Part shown: piece after piece, positions 12,018 to 12,966 of the stretch | How the letters are laid out: each line of letters begins with the position of its first letter | How positions within the stretch are numbered: the first letter of the stretch is position 1 | Assembly (NCBI GenBank): GCA_021782675.1 | Contig: JAJXUS010000013.1 | Location: 1 to 12,966 of the forward strand | Reading direction: 5' to 3' | Length of the DNA: 12,966 nt | Source: Acidobacteriota bacterium | GTDB taxonomy: Bacteria > Acidobacteriota > Terriglobia > Terriglobales > Acidobacteriaceae | Notes under the pieces: model-generated | What the model was told of the DNA's origin: nothing | The model's database searches: none | The model's input: only the letters and a program-made list of their open reading frames with translations | Program-made: the position numbers and the translations under genes

Positions 12018-12966
12018 GAAAGCTTTTTGGAACGGACGGAATTCGAGGCGTCGCGGGACAATACCCGCTGGACGATGCAACGGTATATGCCATTGGCCTG
12101 GCTCTTGCCCACTCGCTGGCGCGGCAGACGCCGCAGCCCACAGTTGTGCTCGGCATGGATACCCGGAAATCCAGCAGCGCCCTGGCAGCGACGCTGGCGC
12201 AGGGTTTGCAGGACGGCGGCGCTGTCGTCGTCAGCGCGGGTGTGTTACCCACGCCGGGAGTCGCCTATATCGCGCGTGTGCGCGGCTTCGCCGCTGGCAT
12301 CGTCATCTCTGCTTCGCATAATCCCTGGCAGGACAACGGCATTAAAGTCTTCGGTGGTAATGGCTACAAACTGCCGGACGGGGTCGAACTGGGCATTGAG
12401 CAGGAGATCTTTGAGAAGCTGGCGATGGCGCGACCCGAGCGATCGAACCAACCCCCTGCCCTTGAAACGGATTCCTCACTGCGCCGCGCGTACATTGATT
12501 TTCTGGCGGGACAGGCCCCCGGCCTGCAATTGGATGGCCGCACGCTGGTGCTTGACTGCGCCAACGGAGCCGCCAGCGCCATTGCACCAGAGCTGTTCGC
12601 ACGCTTCGGCGGCCGCGTGATCCTGACGCATGCGAAACCGGATGGCCGCAACATCAACGAGCATTGCGGCGCGCTGCATCCTGAGGTAGTGGCGCGGGAG
12701 GTTGCAGCGCGCGGCGCCGATGCCGGCGTGACATTTGACGGCGACGCCGACCGCTCTCTGTTTGCCGACGAGCACGGCAAGGTGGTCAACGGCGATGCGG
12801 TGCTGCTCATCGCCGCCCGCGACCTGCTCGCCCGTGGCCTGCTGCGGCAGAAGACCGTCGTCGCTACCTCCATGTCCAACATGGGTCTGGAAGCCGCGCT
12901 GCGCCACGACGGCATTACAATGCTGCGCGCGGCGGTCGGCGATAAATATGTGCTGGAGGAGATGCA
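12014..12966 (+). CDS. glmM: Phosphoglucosamine mutase, N-terminal 317 residues (cut by right edge)
   Basis: The reading frame is open from an ATG at 12014 to the window end. The family is normally about 445-460 residues, so roughly the C-terminal third is missing. The enzyme converts glucosamine 6-phosphate to glucosamine 1-phosphate on the way to UDP-GlcNAc for peptidoglycan and outer-membrane glycolipid. The N-terminus RKLFGTDGIRG is diagnostic. The active-site loop ISASHNP (98-104) places the phosphoserine at Ser101. The Mg-binding loop DGDADR is at 242-247. GVLPTPGVA (76-84) is also typical. The start shares an ATGA with the xseA stop and has no strong ribosome site of its own, so it probably depends on xseA translation. 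Confidence 0.95.
   Translation, partial: MRKLFGTDGIRGVAGQYPLDDATVYAIGLALAHSLARQTPQPTVVLGMDTRKSSSALAATLAQGLQDGGAVVVSAGVLPTPGVAYIARVRGFAAGIVISASHNPWQDNGIKVFGGNGYKLPDGVELGIEQEIFEKLAMARPERSNQPPALETDSSLRRAYIDFLAGQAPGLQLDGRTLVLDCANGAASAIAPELFARFGGRVILTHAKPDGRNINEHCGALHPEVVAREVAARGADAGVTFDGDADRSLFADEHGKVVNGDAVLLIAARDLLARGLLRQKTVVATSMSNMGLEAALRHDGITMLRAAVGDKYVLEEM

Noticed and set aside
11016..12080. Long minus-strand frame opposite xseA
   Set aside because: The plus-strand ExoVII motifs are unambiguous, so the reverse frame is a codon-bias shadow.

Overview
This is a GC-rich chromosomal window with conserved core genes on both strands. Gene content and style fit a member of the Acidobacteriota, class Terriglobia. 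The pointers are a stand-alone LacD-type aldolase, a bacterial deoxyhypusine-synthase-like protein, an S1/P1-type zinc hydrolase with the HSxFE variant, and short GTCATTCC...GGAAT palindromic repeats between genes. This assignment is inference from gene families, not from a marker gene. I see no rRNA, tRNA, CRISPR array, transposase, integrase or phage gene.

Layout. (1) 1-415, minus: N-terminal part of a histidine-kinase-like protein that runs off the left edge. (2) 416-733: intergenic. (3) 734-1495: RNase PH (rph). (4) 1661-2647: class I tagatose-bisphosphate aldolase (lacD family), closed by a strong hairpin terminator. (5) 2866-5878: heat-shock cluster hrcA-grpE-dnaJ, with a clear sigma-70 promoter before hrcA, a second promoter before grpE, and a grpE/dnaJ ATGA overlap. 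No dnaK is present. (6) 5879-6203: non-coding, with alternative hairpins and two 33-bp palindrome-bearing repeats. (7) 6204-7133, minus: secreted S1/P1-like zinc nuclease/phospholipase C, divergent from (8) 7218-8279: deoxyhypusine-synthase-like protein, ended by a hairpin terminator. (9) 8404-9000: unknown protein with two membrane segments. Its stop overlaps by 4 bp the stop of (10) 8997-10175, minus: a pore-loop potassium-channel-like protein. (11) 10307-12966: DUF2905 membrane protein, xseA, and glmM cut by the right edge. xseA and glmM overlap as ATGA.

The most striking sequence-level pattern is the start-site architecture. Six genes (rph, the nuclease, the DHS-like gene, the two-TM protein, DUF2905 and xseA) have no Shine-Dalgarno. 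Instead a TAnnnT -10 hexamer ends 6-8 nt before the start codon, so their transcripts should be leaderless. The kinase-like gene, lacD and hrcA use strong GGAGG sites. A second notable observation is a QLDLF motif, the textbook sliding-clamp-binding pentapeptide, in the N-terminal extension of XseA.

Functionally the window mixes RNA processing (RNase PH), carbon metabolism (aldolase), protein folding (HrcA/GrpE/DnaJ), DNA repair (ExoVII) and cell-wall precursor synthesis (GlmM). Only the heat-shock genes and xseA-glmM look like true co-transcribed units. I found no obviously new multi-gene system here. The best leads are the leaderless promoters, the XseA clamp motif, the DHS-like enzyme in a bacterium, and the repeat pair.
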